A stretch of 64,000 nucleotides of DNA from Opitutaceae bacterium (GCA_027490995.1 JAIXWY010000011.1:1540469-1604468); one strand, 5' to 3'. Numbered from the stretch's first letter, positions 27,812-39,586 are shown. Translations and numbers: made by a program. Notes: a model not told the origin generated them from the sequence alone.

Positions 27812-28009
27812 ATGCCCACTTCTCCGTCCGCGTTTGAACGCAAGCGTTCGTTGCTCAAGATCGTGGCCATCGCCCTGGTCGCCAGCGCGGTGCTGGTGCT
27901 CGTGCTCCCCCTGCCCCTGCCCTGGTCGCTCCGGGCCGTGGTCGCGGGCACGGACCTGCTCGCCGCGATCGTGGTTGGCGTGTTGCTCCGGCAATCCTCC
28001 CGCCGCTGA
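27812..28009 (+). CDS. Small two-helix membrane protein
   Basis: 65 residues from the ATG at 27812 (a TTG six bases earlier is possible). A basic N-terminus (FERKRSLLK) is followed by two hydrophobic stretches, [18 protein letters not shown] and [18 protein letters not shown], and an Arg-rich tail, suggesting two inner-membrane helices. Its leader is C/T-rich like the real genes nearby. It has no recognised family. It sits between the histidine kinase and purL. Confidence 0.5.
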   Translation: MPTSPSAFERKRSLLKIVAIALVASAVLVLVLPLPLPWSLRAVVAGTDLLAAIVVGVLLRQSSRR

Positions 28010-28113
28010 CTCCGTTGGCCGGCGGCCCGGCTGAGGATGCCAGGGACCGCACCACTCCACCCCTCCCGCCGCTTGACCCCCCGCGGCTTGTTTCGGAGCA
28101 TGCCGACCCGACC

Positions 28114-31100
28114 ATGCTCATCCTCCGCGGCTCCCCGGCGCTCTCCTCCTCGCGCAGCCAAAAGCTCCTCCATGAGCTCACGGCCGAAGGCGTCCCGCTC
28201 CGCGGCCTGACGGCGCACTTCGTCCATCTCGTCGATCTCTCCGCGCCGCTCTCGACCGAGGAGCACACGGTGCTCGAGCGGTTGCTCACCTACGGTCCCC
28301 AAGTCGATGCCATTGCGCTCTCCGGCGAACGCCGCACCCGCGTGGTCGCTCCGCGCCCGGGCACGCTTTCGCCGTGGTCATCCAAGGCCTCCGACATCGC
28401 CCGGATCTGCGGGCTGACCACCATCCGCCGCATCGAGCGAGTCGTCGCCTACGAACTCGCCCTCGACGCGGGGACGCCCGACGCGGTCGTCGACCGGGCC
28501 ACGGCTCGGCTGCACGATCGGATGACCCAGGCGGTGTTCGGCACGGTCGAAGACTGCCACGTTCTTTTCCGTCACGAGAGCCCGCGTCCGCTCGCGGCGG
28601 TGCCGGTGCTGACCCAAGGACGCGAGGCGCTCGTCGCCGCCAATGCCAGCCTCGGCCTCGCGCTCGCCGACGATGAGATCGATTACCTCGTCAATGCCTT
28701 CCGCACGCTGGGTCGCGATCCCCATGACGTGGAGTTGATGATGTTCGCGCAGGCGAATTCCGAGCACTGCCGGCACAAGATCTTCAACGCGTCGTGGGAG
28801 ATCGACGGCGAAGCGCGCGAGCGGTCGCTGTTCCAGATGATCCGGAACACGCATCAGCTGCACAGCGAGGGCATCCTTTCCGCTTACAAGGACAACGCCG
28901 CGGTGCTCGTCGGTTCACCCGGTGGCCGCTTCTTCGCCGATCCCGTCTCCGGCGAGTACGCCGCGCACGCCGAGGACATCCACCTGCTCTGCAAGGTCGA
29001 GACCCACAACCACCCCACGGCGATTTCGCCCTACCCCGGCGCCGCCACGGGTGCGGGCGGGGAGATCCGCGACGAGGGAGCCACCGGGCGCGGGGCCAAG
29101 CCCAAGGCAGGCCTCACCGGCTTCACGGTCTCGCATCTCCGCCTGCCCGGCGCAGTGCAGCCGTGGGAAAAAGACCACGGCAAACCGGGCCGCATCGCCT
29201 CGGCGCTCGACATCATGATCGAGGGCCCCCTCGGCGGTGCCGCGTTCAACAACGAGTTTGGGCGACCCGCCCTCACCGGCTACTTCCGGAGCTTCGAGGC
29301 GGAAATCCCCGCCGCCCCGGGCACACCCGCCAGCGAGGGGCCGACGGAACTTCGCGGCTACCACAAGCCGATCATGCTCGCCGGCGGTCTCGGCAATATC
29401 CGCGCCGACCATGTCCAGAAGGGCGTGATCGAACCCGGCGCCCGACTCGTCGTGCTGGGCGGACCCGCGATGCTGATCGGTCTCGGCGGCGGGGCCGCCA
29501 GTTCCGTCGCCACCGGCTCCGGGCAGGAGGACCTCGACTTCGCCAGCGTCCAGCGCGACAACGCGGAAATCCAGCGGCGCTGCCAGGAGGTGATCGATCG
29601 CTGCTGGGCACTCGGGGCAGAGAATCCCATCGCGTTCATCCACGACGTCGGCGCCGGCGGAATCTCCAACGCACTTCCCGAGCTGGTCAATGACGGCGGC
29701 CGGGGCGGTCGCTTCGAGCTGCGCGAGGTACCCAGCGACGAGCCGGGCATGAGTCCGCTGGAGCTCTGGTGTAACGAGTCCCAGGAGCGCTATGTCCTCG
29801 CCATCCCCGCGGCGCGCATGGCCACGTTTGCCGCACTCTGCGCGCGCGAGCGCTGTCCCTACGCCGTAGTCGGCGAAGCCACCAGCGAGCGCCGGCTCGT
29901 GCTCACGGATCGCCACTTCCACAACACGCCGATCGACCTGCCGCTCGAGGTGCTCCTCGGTAAGCCGCCGCGGATGCACCGCCGCGACACCACCGTCACC
30001 CGCACCCTCCCGCGGCTCGATCTCGGCGGCCTCGAGTTTCCCGAGGCGGTGCGCCGTGTCCTCAGTCACCCCAGCGTCGCCGACAAGTCCTTCCTGATCA
30101 CGATCGGAGACCGCTCCGTGACCGGACTCGTGGTCCGCGATCAGATGGTCGGGCCATGGCAGGTACCGGTGGCAGATTGCGCGGTCACCGCAGCCGCGTT
30201 CGATGTCCACACGGGCGAAGCCATGGCGGTCGGCGAGCGCACCCCCACCGCGATTCACGATGCCGCCGCCTCCGCGCGCCTCGCGGTCGGTGAGGCCCTG
30301 ACCAATCTCGCCGCGGCCTTCATCCCCGATCTCGGGCGCGTCAATCTCTCCGCGAACTGGATGGCGGCGCCGGCCCTCCCGGGTGAAGGTGCCGCGCTCT
30401 ACGCAGCGGTTCGCGCAGTGGGTCTCGAACTTTGTCCGGCCCTTGGCATCACGATCCCGGTCGGCAAGGACTCGATGAGCATGAGTACGGTGTGGCGCGA
30501 CGGCGATCGCACCCGCCGGATGACGGCGCCGGTGTCGCTGATCGTCTCCGCGTTCGCCGCCTGCGCGGACGTCCGCCGCTCGCTCACGCCCCAGCTGCGC
30601 ACCGACGCCGGGGACACCGCGCTGCTCCTGATCGATCTCGGTCGCGGCCGCAACCGCCTCGGTGGCTCCATCTTGGCCCAAGTGATGGGGCAGACCGGCC
30701 GCACCGCTCCCGACCTCGATCATCCGGGCGACCTGAAGGCGTTCTGGGCCGCCATCCAGCAGCTGAATCAGGAAGATCGCCTCCTCGCTTACCACGACCG
30801 TTCCGATGGCGGACTCCTCGCGACGCTGGTCGAGATGGCCTTTGCCGGCCGGGCCGGCATGGACCTGCTCCTCCCCGCCCCGCTGCTGCTGAGCGGCGCA
30901 GACGGCGATGGCTCGCCTCGCGCCTCGGCGCTGGCGGCGCTTTTCGCCGAGGAGTTGGGCGCGGTGATCCAGGTCCGCGCCGCCCATCTCCCCGCGGTCA
31001 CATCCATCCTCCGCCGCGGTGGCCTCGGCGCTTGCACGCACGTTCTCGGTACCCTCAACGGCGAATACCGTCTTCGTCTCCGTACGTTAGAGCACACGTT

Positions 31101-32064
31101 GCTGGACGAGGATCTCTTCGATCTGCGGAACCTCTGGTCCGACGTCACGCGGCGCATCGCTGGTCTACGCGACAACCCAGCCTGCGCGGAATCGGAACAC
31201 GCGGTGCGCTTGGACCGGATGGACCCGGGAATCACCCCCAAGTTGACGTTCACGCCGGCCGCGCCGGCCGTGACACGTTCCGGAACGCGTCCCGCGATCG
31301 CGATTCTCCGCGAGCAGGGTGTGAACGGTGAGGTGGAGATGGCGGCGGCGTTCGATCGGGCCGGCTTCCGGGCGCTCGACGTGCACATGACCGATATCCT
31401 GGCGGGTCGTTTTTCGCTGGAGAGTGTCCGCGGCCTCGTGGCCTGCGGCGGCTTCAGCTACGGCGACGTGCTGGGGGCGGGGGAAGGCTGGGCCAAGAGC
31501 ATTCTTTTCAACGCACGGGCCCGGGAGGCCTTCCAGGCCTTCTTCACGCGGGCGGATACCTTCGCGCTCGGCGTGTGCAACGGATGCCAGATGATGAGCA
31601 ATCTCCGGAGCATCATTCCCGGCGCGTCCCACTGGCCCCGTTTCGTGCAGAACCAGTCCGAGCGCTTCGAGGGTCGGTTTTCGTCGCTGCGGATCGAGGC
31701 AAGCCCCAGCGTCTTCTTCGCTGGCATGGCCGGCTCCGTGATCCCCGTCGCCGTCGCTCACGGCGAGGGCCGGGCCGAGTTCGCCACCTCCGCGGCCTTG
31801 GCGGCCTGCGACGCCTCGGGGCTGGTGGCCGCACGCTTCGTCGACCATCACCACCAACCGACGGAGCGTTATCCGCTCAATCCCAACGGATCCCCTCGTG
31901 GCATCACCGCGCTCACCACGGAGAGCGGTCGCGTCACCATCCTGATGCCCCACCCGGAACGCGTCCACCGCACGGTCTCACTCAGCTGGCGTCCGCCCGC
32001 CTGGACAGCAGAGGAAAGCCCATGGATGCAACTCTTCCACAATGCCCGAAAGTGGGTCGGGTAG
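28114..32064 (+). CDS. purL: Phosphoribosylformylglycinamidine synthase, fused large form
   Basis: Converts FGAR to FGAM in purine synthesis using ATP and glutamine. At 1316 residues this is the single-chain form, with the glutaminase domain fused to the C-terminus, as in enterobacteria and eukaryotes; many other bacteria use PurS, PurL and PurQ separately. The ATG at 28114 ([13 protein letters not shown]) is chosen because upstream codons are non-conserved. Motifs are [24 protein letters not shown] and [15 protein letters not shown]. The C-terminal GATase has [12 protein letters not shown], the nucleophile in [12 protein letters not shown], and the PHPER His/Glu pair. Confidence 0.96.
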   Translation: MLILRGSPALSSSRSQKLLHELTAEGVPLRGLTAHFVHLVDLSAPLSTEEHTVLERLLTYGPQVDAIALSGERRTRVVAPRPGTLSPWSSKASDIARICGLTTIRRIERVVAYELALDAGTPDAVVDRATARLHDRMTQAVFGTVEDCHVLFRHESPRPLAAVPVLTQGREALVAANASLGLALADDEIDYLVNAFRTLGRDPHDVELMMFAQANSEHCRHKIFNASWEIDGEARERSLFQMIRNTHQLHSEGILSAYKDNAAVLVGSPGGRFFADPVSGEYAAHAEDIHLLCKVETHNHPTAISPYPGAATGAGGEIRDEGATGRGAKPKAGLTGFTVSHLRLPGAVQPWEKDHGKPGRIASALDIMIEGPLGGAAFNNEFGRPALTGYFRSFEAEIPAAPGTPASEGPTELRGYHKPIMLAGGLGNIRADHVQKGVIEPGARLVVLGGPAMLIGLGGGAASSVATGSGQEDLDFASVQRDNAEIQRRCQEVIDRCWALGAENPIAFIHDVGAGGISNALPELVNDGGRGGRFELREVPSDEPGMSPLELWCNESQERYVLAIPAARMATFAALCARERCPYAVVGEATSERRLVLTDRHFHNTPIDLPLEVLLGKPPRMHRRDTTVTRTLPRLDLGGLEFPEAVRRVLSHPSVADKSFLITIGDRSVTGLVVRDQMVGPWQVPVADCAVTAAAFDVHTGEAMAVGERTPTAIHDAAASARLAVGEALTNLAAAFIPDLGRVNLSANWMAAPALPGEGAALYAAVRAVGLELCPALGITIPVGKDSMSMSTVWRDGDRTRRMTAPVSLIVSAFAACADVRRSLTPQLRTDAGDTALLLIDLGRGRNRLGGSILAQVMGQTGRTAPDLDHPGDLKAFWAAIQQLNQEDRLLAYHDRSDGGLLATLVEMAFAGRAGMDLLLPAPLLLSGADGDGSPRASALAALFAEELGAVIQVRAAHLPAVTSILRRGGLGACTHVLGTLNGEYRLRLRTLEHTLLDEDLFDLRNLWSDVTRRIAGLRDNPACAESEHAVRLDRMDPGITPKLTFTPAAPAVTRSGTRPAIAILREQGVNGEVEMAAAFDRAGFRALDVHMTDILAGRFSLESVRGLVACGGFSYGDVLGAGEGWAKSILFNARAREAFQAFFTRADTFALGVCNGCQMMSNLRSIIPGASHWPRFVQNQSERFEGRFSSLRIEASPSVFFAGMAGSVIPVAVAHGEGRAEFATSAALAACDASGLVAARFVDHHHQPTERYPLNPNGSPRGITALTTESGRVTILMPHPERVHRTVSLSWRPPAWTAEESPWMQLFHNARKWVG

Positions 32065-32839
32065 TCCGTTGCGACGCGTTTCCGGACCCTGAAGCCGCCC
32101 TTTTAGGAGGCACTTTAGTACTGTTTTAGGACTGCAGCGGCTCCAAGGCAGCGGTCTTGTTAACTATCAGACCGGGATCCCCGAACCGGGCGATCAGGCC
32201 GGTCGCCTCGCGCCCACTCTCACGCACTGTGTCCTTCAACCACAGTTGCTTACAAAGGTTCTGATCCCGCATGACGCCAGCACGTCCAGACGGACGAGGA
32301 AATCCGGGCTACGTAATAACCCGCCCGTAAGACCGATTATCGTCCTAAACGCGCGCCGGAGAGCGCGAGGCGAGCCGTGGACTTTTTTACTGGCCCGATT
32401 GGCTTTCCGGAATTCCTTGGGCAGATGACCCTATTAAGCAATTAAGTGGTTAATAGTAAGCATATTACGATTCAATATTTTCTTTAGGAATCGAACAGCC
32501 AGTTCTAGTCGGAGGAGAAAGGCATCACGCGACCGAGTTTTAGGGTCGGTGTAACCAAGGCGGTCTAGGGTGTTTTTCGCGAGCCCGGTGGCTCGTCTGA
32601 AAAGAGTCGGACTTCGTGGGCCCGGAGAGGCCAAAGCCCGGCCTTATTCCAGCCCATTCAGGAAGTTCAGCGTGCGCTCGGGTCCAAACGCCCGGGCCGC
32701 GGCGGGGATCGAGGTTCCGCCGTCGCGCGACTCGGTTTTTGGCGAAACGTTCCCCTGAGCGTCGACAAGGGACCCTCCGGGCAACCGAGCCACCCGCTAC
32801 AGGGGTCTGCGATCGCGCGCGAGCGCCGCAAGGAGGAAC
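32065..32839. other. Gene-poor 775-base stretch with an AT-rich core
   Basis: No convincing gene lies between purL and tRNA-Ser. The core 32401-32520 is about 39% GC by hand count, far below the rest of the window. It holds a seven-base inverted repeat, CTATTAA (32431-32437) and TTAATAG (32450-32456), with ATTAAG repeated inside. CGCGC/GCGCG arms at 32350-32367 are followed by T6 at 32383-32388. The stretch borders the 3' end of the tRNA, a usual integration side, but I find no copy of the tRNA end that would mark an attachment site. Confidence 0.45.
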
Positions 32840-32927
<88 letters not shown>

Positions 32928-33153
32928 GGTGGAGAACCGGCGCAGGCCCCTCGCGGGACGCTACTCCGTTCCAAGCCCGCAAGAGTGGCCAAGGCAGCGG
33001 AAGACGGTCAACGGCAAAGTCAGGCCCCCACCCCTCCCCCGGTATCGGTGTCTTCCACCTCGCTGAGACCACCGCCTCCCCGGGAGTCGGTTCATGTCCT
33101 CGGTTTTTACCTGGATGCCCGCAACAACACGAATCCAGCCCGGACACCTTCAC
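32928..33153. other. Intergenic sequence with no recognised feature
   Basis: 226 bases between tRNA-Ser and the promoter of the efflux operon. I see no gene, repeat or clear terminator in it. Confidence 0.5.
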
Positions 33154-33192
33154 TTGACAGTAACGTTATATGCGCAAATACTCATTTAGTAT
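33154..33192 (+). promoter_or_regulatory. Sigma-70-type promoter with overlapping inverted repeat upstream of the efflux operon
   Basis: TTGACA (33154-33159), a perfect -35, is followed after 17 bases by AATACT (33177-33182, four of six -10 matches). The palindrome TAACGTTA (33161-33168) lies in the spacer. A perfect inverted repeat ATACT-cattt-AGTAT (33178-33192) covers the -10, as expected for a repressor site. The first gene starts 80 bases downstream. Confidence 0.55.
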
Positions 33193-33272
33193 CGATCGGG
33201 TGCTGGCGGTTTGTTTGACCGAATCCTCCCGCACCCGCTCTGCACCCATCCCCACGCCTCCGTCTCATCGCC

Positions 33273-33497
33273 ATGAAATCCGAATCCCTCATTCGCCTGC
33301 TCGCTGGCACCGTTGTGCTGGTCGGAACCCTCCTCGCCTGGAAAGTCAGTGCGTGGTGGCTCCTGCTGCCCGCCTTCGCGGGGCTCAATCTGCTGCAGTC
33401 CGTCGTCACCGGCTTCTGCCCGCCGACGTGGCTGCTGCGCAAGCTCGGTTGGATCGACGCGCAGGATGTGATCCACTGGGGCGGCCGCCGCAGCTGA
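33273..33497 (+). CDS. DUF2892 (YgaP-type) inner-membrane protein
   Basis: 74 residues with two membrane helices (LIRLLAGTVVLVGTLLAW and WWLLLPAFAGLNLLQSVV), then the family motif TGFCPPTWLLRKLG. The FCP stretch marks DUF2892 proteins, which often accompany rhodanese or ArsR-type genes. Here it leads a likely four-gene operon with an RND efflux system, so it may be controlled by the same signal. Its biochemical function is unknown. ATG start with a C-rich leader. Confidence 0.82.
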   Translation: MKSESLIRLLAGTVVLVGTLLAWKVSAWWLLLPAFAGLNLLQSVVTGFCPPTWLLRKLGWIDAQDVIHWGGRRS

Positions 33498-33543
33498 GGT
33501 CACGGATCGTTGCGCACCTCTCCCCTCTGATCTCATCGCTGTC

Positions 33544-35007
33544 GTGACTTCCCGCGTCCTTCCTCCGTTTCTCCGTCCGTTGCGTGCCTTTATCTCCAGC
33601 CCGGGCCGCGTCGCTCGACCGGTGCTCCAGGCGTGGCGCGACGCGCTGGCCGGCGTGCGCCTGTCTCCGCGGTTGGGCGGACTCACCGGGACGCTCACCA
33701 CGGCGGCCGTTGCGCTGATGGTGTTCGTGGCGGCTGCGTCCGGCTCCGCCGCGGAGGTCTGGCCGCTGGAGCGTTGCGTCGCCGCCGCACTCGAGCGCCA
33801 TCCCGATGCCCGGGCCGCGCGTGCCCGGGTGGATGCGGCGCGCAGTGTGGTCGATCAGGCCGAGTCCGCTTGGAAACCGCAGGTGATGCTGGGCGCACGC
33901 TACACGCAGACCGACAGTCCAATGATGGCCTTCGGTTCGATCCTGAATCAGCGGGCCTTCACGTTCGCGCTCGATTTCAACGACCCGGGGCGGATCGATA
34001 ATCTGAACGCGACGGGCACGATCGCCTACAATCTCTACAGCGGTGGCCGGGCCACCGCCGGACGCAACGCCGCTCGTGCGGGAGTGGAGGCGGCCGGCCA
34101 TGACCTCACTCTGGCGCGGCAACAACTCGCCGCCGAGGTGGTGCGCGCCGCGCTCAATGTGCACAAGGCCCGCGAGGCCGTCATCGCCCTCGAGGGTGGC
34201 CTGCGCGCCTACGATGCCGCCGTCGCCGTGGCCGAGGCCCGCCATGCGGCGGGTCAGATGCTCAAGTCCGATCTCCTCGCGCTCCACGTTCTCCGTGCCG
34301 GCACGCGTGAATCGCTGGGCACCGCCCGCCACGGCGCCACGCTGGCATTACTCGCGTTCCGCTTCGCGATCGGCTTCGAGCCAAGCGATCCGGCAGTCGA
34401 GCCACTGACCGACGACCCGGTTCTCACCGCCGCTTCATCTCCCGACACGGGTGACTTCTCGCGCCGTCCGGAACTGCTTGGCCTCGCCGCCCGCCTCCGC
34501 GCCGCAGAAGCGATGGCTACCGCCGCGCGCGGCGGGCATCGTCCGACGGTCAACGCGTTTGCCAGCGTGCAGCACGATCAGGGCTGGGAGACGAACCGCG
34601 ATGGCCGCAGCTGGCTCGCCGGAGTGTCCGTGGACGTGAATGTCTTCGATGGTGGGCAGACGTCTGCACGCATCCGCCGCGCCGAGGCCGAGCTCGCCGA
34701 GGTCCGCGCCTTGGAGCGCCGCGCGTCACTTGGCATCGGTCTTGAGGTCGAACAGGCCCGGCTCGCCCACCTCGACGCGCTCGAGCGGGTCGAGGTCTCC
34801 GCCCTCGCTGCGACCCAAGCCGAGGAGGCCGCCCGACTGTCACGCCTGCGTTTCGAGAAGGAATCCCTCCTCGCCGCCGACCTCATCGGAGCGGAAGGGC
34901 GACTGCTCGAGGCCCGTCTGCGCCACGTCATCGCCACCGCCGACGAGCGCATCGCGTTGGTTTCACTGCGCCGCGCGCTCGGGCTCGACCCGCTGCCCCA
35001 GCCGTAG
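33544..35007 (+). CDS. TolC-like outer-membrane efflux protein
   Basis: 487 residues from the GTG at 33544, which follows a strongly C/T-rich leader (start moderately sure). The N-terminus has an unusually long basic stretch before the hydrophobic signal (TTAAVALMVFVAAASGSAA). Two OEP repeats follow, each beginning with long helices (LERCVAAALERHPDARAARARVDAA; ELLGLAARLRAAEAMA) and containing strand segments such as ATGTIAYNLYSGG and AGVSVDVNVFDGG. This is the trimeric exit duct of RND pumps. It is followed 53 bases later by the adaptor. Confidence 0.88.
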   Translation: MTSRVLPPFLRPLRAFISSPGRVARPVLQAWRDALAGVRLSPRLGGLTGTLTTAAVALMVFVAAASGSAAEVWPLERCVAAALERHPDARAARARVDAARSVVDQAESAWKPQVMLGARYTQTDSPMMAFGSILNQRAFTFALDFNDPGRIDNLNATGTIAYNLYSGGRATAGRNAARAGVEAAGHDLTLARQQLAAEVVRAALNVHKAREAVIALEGGLRAYDAAVAVAEARHAAGQMLKSDLLALHVLRAGTRESLGTARHGATLALLAFRFAIGFEPSDPAVEPLTDDPVLTAASSPDTGDFSRRPELLGLAARLRAAEAMATAARGGHRPTVNAFASVQHDQGWETNRDGRSWLAGVSVDVNVFDGGQTSARIRRAEAELAEVRALERRASLGIGLEVEQARLAHLDALERVEVSALAATQAEEAARLSRLRFEKESLLAADLIGAEGRLLEARLRHVIATADERIALVSLRRALGLDPLPQP

Positions 35008-35060
35008 ACGTCGTCGCGTTTTTTCACCGTTCCTCTCCTTCACACTCTTCCTTCTGTCGC

Positions 35061-36272
35061 ATGAAACCGTTGCCTTCTTTGTGTTCCCCGACGCCTCGCC
35101 CGCGATTCTGCCCATCCGTACCATCCCACCGGTTTCCCGCATCGGCAGCTCGATCGATCGCGCTGCTGTTCGCGCTGCTGTCTGGCAGCGTGGCGCTAAC
35201 CGGTTGTGGGCGTCCCTCGGGACCGGTCGGATCCGGAAGCAACGGCAGCGGGTCCGCTGATGTCGCGGGCCGCCCCACCGCGCGGGTGGCCAGCGCCGTG
35301 ACCCGCGCCACGGAGCAACCGTTGCCCACGGAGGTCGTGGGCACCGTCCGTCCTGCACAGCGCGCCGTCATTGCTCCAAAGCTGATGGGCGCGATCGAGT
35401 CGCTTCCCGTGACCCTCGGCCAGCGCGTCGTCGCCGGCGAGGTGCTCGCCCAGATTTCCGCTGCGGAGATCCTTGCGCGCGTCGCTCAGGCGCGCGCCCA
35501 GCTCAACCTCGCGCAGCGCGACCTCGACCGCGAGCGGTCCCTGCTTACGCAGGGTGCGAGCACCGCAGATCTGGTCCGTTCGCTCCAGGACCGCGCCACG
35601 ATGACCACGGCAATGCTCCGCGAGGCCGAGGTGATGCTGGGCTACGCCGAGATCCGCGCACCGTTCAACGGGGTCGTGGTCCGCAAGCTCGCCCAAGCCG
35701 GCGACTTTGCCTCGCCCGGTTTCCCGCTGCTCGAGCTTGAGGGAACTTCCCACTTCCAGATCGAGGCCAACCTTCCGGAATCGCTCGCCGCCACGCTCAC
35801 GATCGGACAGGCAATCCCAGTCGTCGCTCCGAGCTCGGGCGCCTCCTTCAGCGCCGTACTGACCGAATTGTCGCCGTCGGCCGAAGCCGCCGCGCGCACC
35901 GTCCCGGTAAAGCTCTCCGTTCCCGCCAGTGTCGCCGTGCGTTCAGGGGAGTTCATCCGGCTCCAGGTTCCCGGTCCGGTGGTCCGTCGCCTGAGCGTGC
36001 CCGCGAGCGCCGTCTCCGTACTCGGCCAGATGGAGCGCGTCTTCATCGTGACCGACCCTCACCGAGCGACCGCCGGAGTGGGCGCTGGCAACGCCTCGGA
36101 CGCCGCCATCTCCGCCGCCGGCCCGCGTGCCACGCTGCGGCTGGTCCGCACCGGCGCTACCCTGCCAGGCGGCGACATCGAGATCCTCGCGGGTCTTGAT
36201 GTCGGCGAGCGCGTTGTGCTGAACCCGCCCGCCAACCTGCGCGAGGGCGATCGTCTCGAGGTGCTGCCGTGA
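35061..36272 (+). CDS. RND efflux periplasmic adaptor (membrane fusion lipoprotein)
   Basis: 403 residues. After a basic, Pro-rich leader and a hydrophobic stretch, the lipobox VALTGC places the lipidated cysteine at residue 49. The lipoyl/barrel-sandwich half-motifs are [23 protein letters not shown] and [29 protein letters not shown], with a coiled-coil hairpin ([23 protein letters not shown]) between. The beta-barrel and membrane-proximal domains follow. It links the pump to the outer duct. Its stop overlaps the pump start by four bases (GTGA). Confidence 0.9.
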   Translation: MKPLPSLCSPTPRPRFCPSVPSHRFPASAARSIALLFALLSGSVALTGCGRPSGPVGSGSNGSGSADVAGRPTARVASAVTRATEQPLPTEVVGTVRPAQRAVIAPKLMGAIESLPVTLGQRVVAGEVLAQISAAEILARVAQARAQLNLAQRDLDRERSLLTQGASTADLVRSLQDRATMTTAMLREAEVMLGYAEIRAPFNGVVVRKLAQAGDFASPGFPLLELEGTSHFQIEANLPESLAATLTIGQAIPVVAPSSGASFSAVLTELSPSAEAAARTVPVKLSVPASVAVRSGEFIRLQVPGPVVRRLSVPASAVSVLGQMERVFIVTDPHRATAGVGAGNASDAAISAAGPRATLRLVRTGATLPGGDIEILAGLDVGERVVLNPPANLREGDRLEVLP

Positions 36273-39200
36273 GTTCTCCCGTACCTACTCCCCACTCCGC
36301 GTCCGTCCCATCGTCCACCGATGCCCCGACCCGGGGCATCGCAGGTCGCCTCGCCGCGCTGTTCATCGATTCAAAGCTGACGCCGATCGCGGTCGCCGCC
36401 TCGCTGCTGCTGGGCCTGTTCGCCATCCTGATGCTGCCGCGTGAAGAGGAGCCGCAGATCAAGGTGCCGATGATCGATGTATTCGTCGCCATGCCCGGCG
36501 CTACGCCGAGCGAGGTCGAGAACCGGGTGACCCGTCCGATCGAGGAGCTGCTCTGGGAGATTCCCGGTGTCGAATATCTCTATTCCACCGCCAGCCCGGG
36601 CGGGAATCTGACCATTGTCCGCTTCAAGGTGGGCACAGATCCTGAGGTCGCCCTCGTGCGGCTGAACCAGAAGCTGCAGGCCAACGTCGACCGGATCCCG
36701 CTCGGGGTCACGCCCCCGCTGGTCAAGCCACGCACCATCGACGATGTGCCGATCCTTGCGCTCACGTTGCACAGCACGCGCTACGATCACGCCACCCTGC
36801 GGCAGATCGCGGTGCAGCTCGACGACGCAGTCAAGCAAGTGCCACAGGTCGCCGAGACCACGGTGATCGGCGGCCGCCCGCGTTCGATCCGCGTCCAACT
36901 TGATCCGCAGCGACTCGCCGCGCGCAATCTGAGCCCTGGGCTCGTCGTGCCGATGCTGCAGCAGAGCGGCGCCCAGACCCATGCCGGCGCCTTGCCGTCC
37001 GGCAACGTCGAGACACTTCTTCAGGTCGGCACGTTCTTCCGCGACGCCCAAGAGGTCGGCGCCGTGGTCCTCGGCGCACAGGGCGGACGTCCCGTCTACT
37101 TGCGCGAGGTCGCCGATATCGTCGACGGACCCGCTGAGCCTGCGGATTACGTGCTGCATGGCACCGGCGGATCCGTGGGAGCGGCGGCCGGCGAAGAGGC
37201 TGCCATCACGGTCAGCATCGCAAAGCGCCCCGGCGCCAACGCCGTCGATGTCGTCTCCGCGGTGCTCGCCCGCGTCGAGGGCCTCAAGGGCAGCCTGATC
37301 CCGGCGGATGTCGGAGTCGCGGTCACGCGCGACTACGGTGCAACCGCTGCCGAAAAGTCCAACGAGCTGCTGCTTCACATGGGCATCGCGGTCTTCGGCG
37401 TCGCGATCCTCATCCTGCTCTTCCTCGGCTGGCGCGAATCGCTCGTCGTGCTGCTGGCGATCCCGGTGACCCTCGGGCTGACCCTCCTCGTTTTCTATCT
37501 CTACGGCTACACGCTGAATCGGATCACGTTGTTCGCCCTGATCTTCTCCATCGGCATCCTCGTCGATGACGCCATCGTGGTGGTGGAGAACATCGTGCGA
37601 CACCTTGGCCTGCCCGGCGGCGAGCAGCGGAGCTTCCGCGAGGTGGCCATCGAGGCGGTCGATGAGGTCGGCAATCCGACCATTCTCGCGACGTGGGCGG
37701 TGATCGCCGCGGTGCTGCCCATGGCGTTCGTCAGCGGTTTGATGGGGCCGTACATGCGGCCGATTCCAATCGGCTCGACGGCCGCCATGGTGTTCTCGCT
37801 GATGGTGGCGTTCGTGGTCACGCCGTGGGCCGCGCTGCGCATCTTGCGCCGCCACACCGGACACGGATCCGCTCACGGTTCCGCCTCAACCACGGGTACA
37901 TCCGGCGAACACGGGCACTCGCTTTCATCAGACGCTGATCGCTTCACCCGACTCTACTATCGCCTGATGCGCCCCCTCTTCGCGCACCGGGGCTGGCGCT
38001 GGACGCTGCTCGCCGGTGTGGCGCTGGCCACCGCAGGCTCCCTCGGCCTCGTCGGCGTCGGCGCGGTCAAGGTGAAGATGCTGCCCTTCGACAACAAGTC
38101 GGAGTTCCAGGTTATCCTTAATCTGCCGGAGGGCACGACGCTGGAGCAGACCACCCGCGTCGCGCGAGAAATGGCCGCCGCGCTGCGCACCGAGCCGGAG
38201 GTGCAGGACTATCAGATCTACGCGGGCGCCGCGTCGCCCTTTAACTTCAACGGGCTGGTGCGCCATTACTTCCTGCGCCGCGGTCCGAACGTCGCCGATA
38301 TCCAGGTAAATCTCCGCCCGAAGCACGAGCGCGACGCGCAGAGCCACGAGATTGCCGGCCGCCTGCGCCCGCGCCTCGCGGCGATTGCGGAGCGCCACGG
38401 CGCCGCGCTGGCGGTGGCCGAGGTGCCGCCGGGGCCGCCGGTGCTCCAAACGATCGTCGCCGAAATCTACGGACCGACCGAGGCCGACCGCCTCCGTCTC
38501 GCGGAGCGGGTACGGGAAGTCTTCCGCGCCTCACCCGGAGTTGTCGATATCGACTGGTACGTTGAGGAGCGACAACCGCGCACGATCCTGCGGGTCGACG
38601 CCGAGAAGGCGGCGTTGCACGGCATCACCGAGGCCGCCATCGCCCGCACCGTGCAGATGGCGGTGCAGGGTTATCCCGTCGCGCTGCTCCACACCGACAC
38701 CGCGCGCGAGGACGTGAACGTCACCCTCGAACTCCCCCGGGAATTCCGATCGCGCCCGGAGGATCTGCTTTCGCTCTCGGTCCGCTCGGATTTCAACCCG
38801 ACCGCACCACTCGTGCCCCTGCGCGAACTCGTGACGCTCGTTCCCGTCGCCGCCGAGCGAAACATCTACCGCAAGAACCTGCAGAACGTCACCTACGTGA
38901 CCGCCGACGTGGCCGGCGTCGTCGAAAGCCCGGTCTACGCGATCCTCGCGATGAATCAGGAGCTCGCGAAACTCGACGCGCGGGAGTTCGGTGGATCGAC
39001 CCCACACTTGCGCGTGCTGAACGCCGCGATGCCGGAGGACGACCGGGAGCCTGCACTGAAGTGGGACGGGGAGTGGCAAGTGACTCTGGAAGTTTTCCGC
39101 GACCTCGGCCTCGCCTTTGCCGCGGTGTGCATCCTGATTTACATGCTCATGGTCGGTTGGTTCGCGAACTACCGGACCCCGTGGGTGGTGATGACGGTGA

Positions 39201-39586
39201 TCCCCTTCTCGCTGATCGGCATCTTGCCGGCGCACGCGCTCATGGGGGCGTTTTTCACCGCGACGTCGATGATCGGCTTCATGGCCGGTGCGGGAATTGT
39301 CGTGCGCAACTCGATCATCCTGGTGGATTTCATCGAACTGCGCCTCGGCCAAGGCCTGAGCCTAGAGGAGGCCTGCATCGAATCGGGGGCGGTGCGTTTC
39401 CGTCCCATGATGCTCACCGCGCTGGCGGTGGTGGTGGGTGGGCTGGTGATTCTGGCGGATCCGATCTTTCAGGGGCTGGCGATTTCGCTGCTCTTCGGTG
39501 CGATTGCGTCACTGCTCATCAGCCCGATCGCCGTGCCGCTGCTGTACGCGATGGTGCGCCGCCCGTCACCGCGCTCGTCGGACTAG
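36269..39586 (+). CDS. RND-family efflux pump
   Basis: 1105 residues, slightly longer than AcrB (about 1050). Twelve membrane segments with two large periplasmic loops are predicted. Helix 4 has [16 protein letters not shown], with the two proton-relay aspartates. In helix 10, where AcrB has the relay lysine (KNAILIVEF), this pump reads [11 protein letters not shown], with Arg-Asn. The His/Ser-rich insert [18 protein letters not shown] (about 530-550) between helices 6 and 7 is unusual. The GTG start overlaps the adaptor stop, with GAGGT 9-14 bases upstream. Substrate unknown: the His-rich insert could suggest metal, but the DD relay is closer to drug-type pumps. Confidence 0.92.
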   Translation: MSSPVPTPHSASVPSSTDAPTRGIAGRLAALFIDSKLTPIAVAASLLLGLFAILMLPREEEPQIKVPMIDVFVAMPGATPSEVENRVTRPIEELLWEIPGVEYLYSTASPGGNLTIVRFKVGTDPEVALVRLNQKLQANVDRIPLGVTPPLVKPRTIDDVPILALTLHSTRYDHATLRQIAVQLDDAVKQVPQVAETTVIGGRPRSIRVQLDPQRLAARNLSPGLVVPMLQQSGAQTHAGALPSGNVETLLQVGTFFRDAQEVGAVVLGAQGGRPVYLREVADIVDGPAEPADYVLHGTGGSVGAAAGEEAAITVSIAKRPGANAVDVVSAVLARVEGLKGSLIPADVGVAVTRDYGATAAEKSNELLLHMGIAVFGVAILILLFLGWRESLVVLLAIPVTLGLTLLVFYLYGYTLNRITLFALIFSIGILVDDAIVVVENIVRHLGLPGGEQRSFREVAIEAVDEVGNPTILATWAVIAAVLPMAFVSGLMGPYMRPIPIGSTAAMVFSLMVAFVVTPWAALRILRRHTGHGSAHGSASTTGTSGEHGHSLSSDADRFTRLYYRLMRPLFAHRGWRWTLLAGVALATAGSLGLVGVGAVKVKMLPFDNKSEFQVILNLPEGTTLEQTTRVAREMAAALRTEPEVQDYQIYAGAASPFNFNGLVRHYFLRRGPNVADIQVNLRPKHERDAQSHEIAGRLRPRLAAIAERHGAALAVAEVPPGPPVLQTIVAEIYGPTEADRLRLAERVREVFRASPGVVDIDWYVEERQPRTILRVDAEKAALHGITEAAIARTVQMAVQGYPVALLHTDTAREDVNVTLELPREFRSRPEDLLSLSVRSDFNPTAPLVPLRELVTLVPVAAERNIYRKNLQNVTYVTADVAGVVESPVYAILAMNQELAKLDAREFGGSTPHLRVLNAAMPEDDREPALKWDGEWQVTLEVFRDLGLAFAAVCILIYMLMVGWFANYRTPWVVMTVIPFSLIGILPAHALMGAFFTATSMIGFMAGAGIVVRNSIILVDFIELRLGQGLSLEEACIESGAVRFRPMMLTALAVVVGGLVILADPIFQGLAISLLFGAIASLLISPIAVPLLYAMVRRPSPRSSD

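Noticed and set aside
28915..31041. 708-residue minus-strand frame opposite purL
   Set aside because: Antisense shadow of a conserved purL; no domain or signal.
32434..32634. 66-residue minus-strand frame in the AT-rich island
   Set aside because: No recognisable motif, no C/T-rich leader like real genes here, and Arg-rich first half; not enough to call a gene.
36371..37876. 501-residue minus-strand frame under the RND pump
   Set aside because: His/Arg/Asp-rich shadow of a high-GC gene with no domain pattern; the pump frame is unmistakable.
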